From NCBI GenBank assembly GCA_963991775.1, contig CAXDRM010000059.1, forward strand, positions 1 to 8,880: a stretch of DNA of 8,880 nt, written 5' to 3'. The notes below the pieces were generated by a model that did not search any database, was not told the origin of the DNA, and saw only the letters and a list, made by a program, of their open reading frames with translations. How positions within the stretch are numbered: position 1 is the first letter of the stretch; the number at the start of each line of letters is the position of its first letter. The DNA is from CAXDRM01 sp963991775. Its GTDB lineage: Bacteria; Pseudomonadota; Alphaproteobacteria; Rickettsiales; JABIRX01. Both the position numbers and the translations under genes were made by a program. Positions 7,161 to 8,880 of this stretch are shown here, piece by piece.

Positions 7161-8091
7161 GTCCTATTTGTTTTTGAGTTAATAAATAAATTCTCTCTGC
7201 TAATTCATCTTCAGCAATAAAACCATGTGCTACTTTGATGACCTTACCTTGTTTTTTGTCGAATAATAAAGTAGCTGGCACAGCCTTAACACCCATCGCC
7301 AGTGACTGACCTTGATCAGCTTTAAAATCTGGAAAATCCGGTAAGCCCTTACCATCTTGTGAAACAGCAATCACCGTTAAATTATATTTATTAGCAAATC
7401 TTCTAAGTACTGGTGCATATTGATGGCAGTAAGGACATTTGCTACTAAAGAAAAAAAACAAACCGTAATTTTCTTTAATATCGTTACGTAAAGTATGATC
7501 TATTTCAGCATCACGCTCGGCCTCCCAGGTTCTTTTACCTAAAGTGCTGGCTGGTCTTTCATAGAGATAATCTAGCTCGACATTTTGCCAAGAAACTCTT
7601 TGAAATTGATCAGCAAATATAGAAGCTCGTTCCAACTGCTCTTTTTGGAAACTCATATAAGCAGCAACATTTTGAGCTGTAGGATACATAATTGCCTTCA
7701 CTTTAAGATATTCTAAACGTTCTTGAATTTCTTTAAGTTCAGCTTGTGGATCTGGCTCTACCGTTTGAGTTCTAGTAATTCCAGATTCTGGAACTCCTGC
7801 TTTAGCCTCAGCTTCTTGCATAGGATCACAATAAAAACTCCAACCTAACCCATGCTCAGCACAGTAATATTTTTCATCATCTGCTAATGCTGGTTGTGCA
7901 CAAATCATAAACGCCATACATAGTTGCTGAAATCTGGTAAAACATACTGAAAACCTTGTAGTTACAGATGAAAAGGTTCCTGAGTGATTTCGAACATAGT
8001 GAGAAATTGTACCGAAGGACACTAACCGGTTTCTCATATATTGCATGAGGGACATCAACCGGTTGAACCATTTCCGCAAAATATTACTCAT
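7150..8091 (-). CDS. traF: Conjugative transfer protein TraF (periplasmic thioredoxin-fold assembly protein) with CPYC motif
   Basis: TraF, 313 residues from the ATG at 8091. It is a periplasmic thioredoxin-fold protein needed for F-type pilus assembly. The C-terminal half shows the fold: a strand of phenylalanines, then S-S-K-C-P-Y-C-H (CPYC at 219-222), V-S-Q-D-G (about 253), D-Q-G-Q-S-L-A-M-G-V-K-A-V-P with the cis-proline-like P262, and the closing G-F-I-x-x-x-E-L-A-x-R. Unlike F TraF, which lacks the redox pair, this one keeps it, and no trbB gene is present, so it may also catalyse disulfide exchange for TraN, TraH and TraU. The signal core L-C-M-A-F-M-I-C-A with cleavage after ALA (A70) lies unusually far from the start, behind about 50 extra residues that include a duplicated NRL-x-S motif. 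The chosen start makes an ATGAGTAA overlap with the traN stop; ATGs at 8097 and 8112 and a TTG at 8145 are further upstream and less likely. Confidence 0.92.
   Translation of the reverse strand: MSNILRKWFNRLMSLMQYMRNRLVSFGTISHYVRNHSGTFSSVTTRFSVCFTRFQQLCMAFMICAQPALADDEKYYCAEHGLGWSFYCDPMQEAEAKAGVPESGITRTQTVEPDPQAELKEIQERLEYLKVKAIMYPTAQNVAAYMSFQKEQLERASIFADQFQRVSWQNVELDYLYERPASTLGKRTWEAERDAEIDHTLRNDIKENYGLFFFFSSKCPYCHQYAPVLRRFANKYNLTVIAVSQDGKGLPDFPDFKADQGQSLAMGVKAVPATLLFDKKQGKVIKVAHGFIAEDELAERIYLLTQKQIGHDF
8017..8064 (-). repeat. Paired ACCGGTT-centred repeats in the 5' part of traF
   Basis: On the plus strand GGACACTAACCGGTT (8017-8031) and GGACATCAACCGGTT (8050-8064) match at 13 of 15 bases and are 33 bases apart, i.e. 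in frame. Because AACCGGTT is its own reverse complement, the copies can also pair as a hairpin, and between them CTCAT and ATGAG form a smaller inverted pair. In TraF they encode the two NRL-x-S units ahead of the signal core. A palindromic insertion of the kind known in rickettsial genes would explain both the structure and the extra residues, but I cannot match it to a named family. Confidence 0.5.
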
Positions 8092-8880
8092 CTTCATTTT
8101 CAAACTGCTCATAATAATCTGTAATTCTTTCTTCCATAACTTCAAGATTGGCCTCTGTATCAGGCAAAGTAGTTTGTTGCTCGAGATCTTCGTAAAACTC
8201 CGAAAAATCTACCTCTCCAAAATCTATCTGCTGTAATTCTTCTATGGTCAAACCCCGGCAATTTGGTCCTTCTGCATGACCCCAACCAATACCTAATTGT
8301 GGCCTACCTTGCTGATGAATAATGCGTGATAATTTGCCGCTAAAGCAACAATAGGTGTAACTTTTTTCTAAACATACACCAGTAAGTGGAACCTCTTTTG
8401 AACAGTAGCTACCAACATAATGACACATTTTAGCTTTTTGCTTTTCAATAAGTTTAAGCTCATTGCTACTACAACTTGCTAACTGTGCCTCATTACCCCA
8501 ACCGCTATCTTTACAACAATTGCTAAAACCAAATGGTGATTTAGAGCAGCCTAAACCTTCACCACTAAAGGTGCTAACCCCATCTTCATCCAGCTCAGCT
8601 GCAGCCTCTTCTAAAGCATGTAATGTAGTTGCTGCCTGATGAAAATTACTTTCAGTTGGTGATTCTATAGTGGTGCAATTATCTCCGATACAATAAGTTT
8701 GCGCACTGCAATCTAGTGATATTAAAGAACCACTAGTTGACTGCGGACAATTATAAATTTTTTCATAATGTGAACATACACCATTATCTGCATGTGAGAT
8801 ACATGTCTCAGAACCTAGCTGGCAAACATCTTCAAACTCTGCACAATTATGTGAAGTAAAATCACCGCCACATTCATAAT
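8084..8880 (-). CDS. traN: Conjugative mating-pair stabilisation protein TraN, C-terminal part (5' end beyond the window)
   Basis: The frame is open from the right edge to the stop at 8084, giving the last 264 residues of TraN; F TraN is about 600, so over half is missing. TraN is a cysteine-rich outer-membrane protein that recognises the recipient and stabilises mating pairs. This part carries 19 cysteines before the tail. It contains the family's C-terminal signature: G-C-S-K-S-P-F-G-F-S-N-C-C-K-D-S-G-W-G, then M-C-H-Y-V-G-S-Y-C-S, then C-C-F-S-G-K-L-S-R-I-I-H-Q-Q-G-R-P-Q-L with G-I-G-W-G and P-N-C-R-G. After the last cysteine comes a strongly acidic tail of about 60 residues ending in NEDE, which lacks cysteines. 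There is no methionine in this frame upstream of 8428, so the real start lies outside. The stop overlaps the traF start (ATGAGTAA), and the product is a natural client for disulfide-handling TraF. Confidence 0.95.
   Translation of the reverse strand, partial: YECGGDFTSHNCAEFEDVCQLGSETCISHADNGVCSHYEKIYNCPQSTSGSLISLDCSAQTYCIGDNCTTIESPTESNFHQAATTLHALEEAAAELDEDGVSTFSGEGLGCSKSPFGFSNCCKDSGWGNEAQLASCSSNELKLIEKQKAKMCHYVGSYCSKEVPLTGVCLEKSYTYCCFSGKLSRIIHQQGRPQLGIGWGHAEGPNCRGLTIEELQQIDFGEVDFSEFYEDLEQQTTLPDTEANLEVMEERITDYYEQFENEDE

Larger units (their letters stand above)
1..8880. mobile_element. Part of an F-type conjugative transfer region, probably a Rickettsiales integrative element or plasmid
   Basis: The recognisable genes traN, traF, traH and traG stand side by side in the order expected of an F-type mating-pair-formation operon, followed by an accessory cassette. 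Low GC throughout, the compact order without trbE/trbA/traQ/trbB/trbF, and the style of the proteins fit the rickettsial amplified genetic element family; a plasmid copy is equally possible. No integrase, attachment site, origin of transfer, transposase or relaxase lies inside the window, so neither element boundary is visible. All tra frames seen here are open, with no internal stop or frameshift, so this part of the element is not visibly decayed, unlike many rickettsial copies. Confidence 0.6.

Noticed and set aside
7000..7182. A 60-codon plus-strand open frame over the start of traH
   Set aside because: It lies wholly opposite the strongly conserved traH coding sequence and its junction with traF; no own promoter or ribosome binding site.
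8017..8064. Calling the traF repeat a named rickettsial palindromic element
   Set aside because: The palindromic pairing and in-frame position fit, but I cannot match the sequence to a known family from memory, so it is reported only as a repeat.
7877..8236. Short open frames in other frames over the start of traF and end of traN (minus 7877-8071, plus 8045-8236)
   Set aside because: Both are contained in the well-supported traF and traN genes. I considered a frameshift joining the minus one to the traF signal region, but the traF frame is continuous from the coupled ATG.

Overview
The window is an AT-rich stretch of a conjugative (F-type, type IV secretion) transfer region. The right-hand two thirds carry, all on the minus strand and in transcription order, traN (C-terminal part only, running off the right edge), traF, traH and traG. 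This compact gene set lacks the F-plasmid extras trbE, trbA, traQ, trbB and trbF. The low GC, this order and the rickettsial look of the proteins suggest a Rickettsiales genome carrying a rickettsial amplified genetic element or a related plasmid or integrated element. That taxonomic assignment is inference; the tra gene calls are firm.

Layout from right to left (minus-strand transcription order): traN (8880-8084) overlaps traF (8091-7150), which overlaps traH (7160-5748), which is followed one base later by traG (5746-2933). Together they encode the cysteine-rich outer-membrane mating-pair stabilisation protein (TraN), a periplasmic thioredoxin-fold assembly protein with an intact CPYC motif (TraF), a periplasmic pilus/mating-pair protein (TraH) and the large inner-membrane mating-pair and entry-exclusion protein (TraG). 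The overlapping junctions suggest one translationally coupled operon.

Left of traG, where the F plasmid has its exclusion genes traS and traT, this window has a different set. A 102-residue two-helix membrane protein lies on the opposite (plus) strand, ending one base from traG. Diverging from it is an operon of three exported products: a 551-residue predicted lipoprotein of unknown family and two small signal-peptide proteins (140 and 138 residues).

The main discovery is that the two small proteins are paralogs of each other, and that each mature part aligns without gaps over 97 residues to one segment of TraG (residues 538-634). That segment lies just after the TraG membrane domain, at the start of its C-terminal periplasmic region. 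They therefore look like secreted, stand-alone copies of a TraG module. With a membrane protein and a lipoprotein beside them, the cassette could be an exclusion or mating-control system built around TraG; this functional reading is inference.

There is no gene-free stretch over 300 bases. I see no tRNA, rRNA, CRISPR array or transposase.
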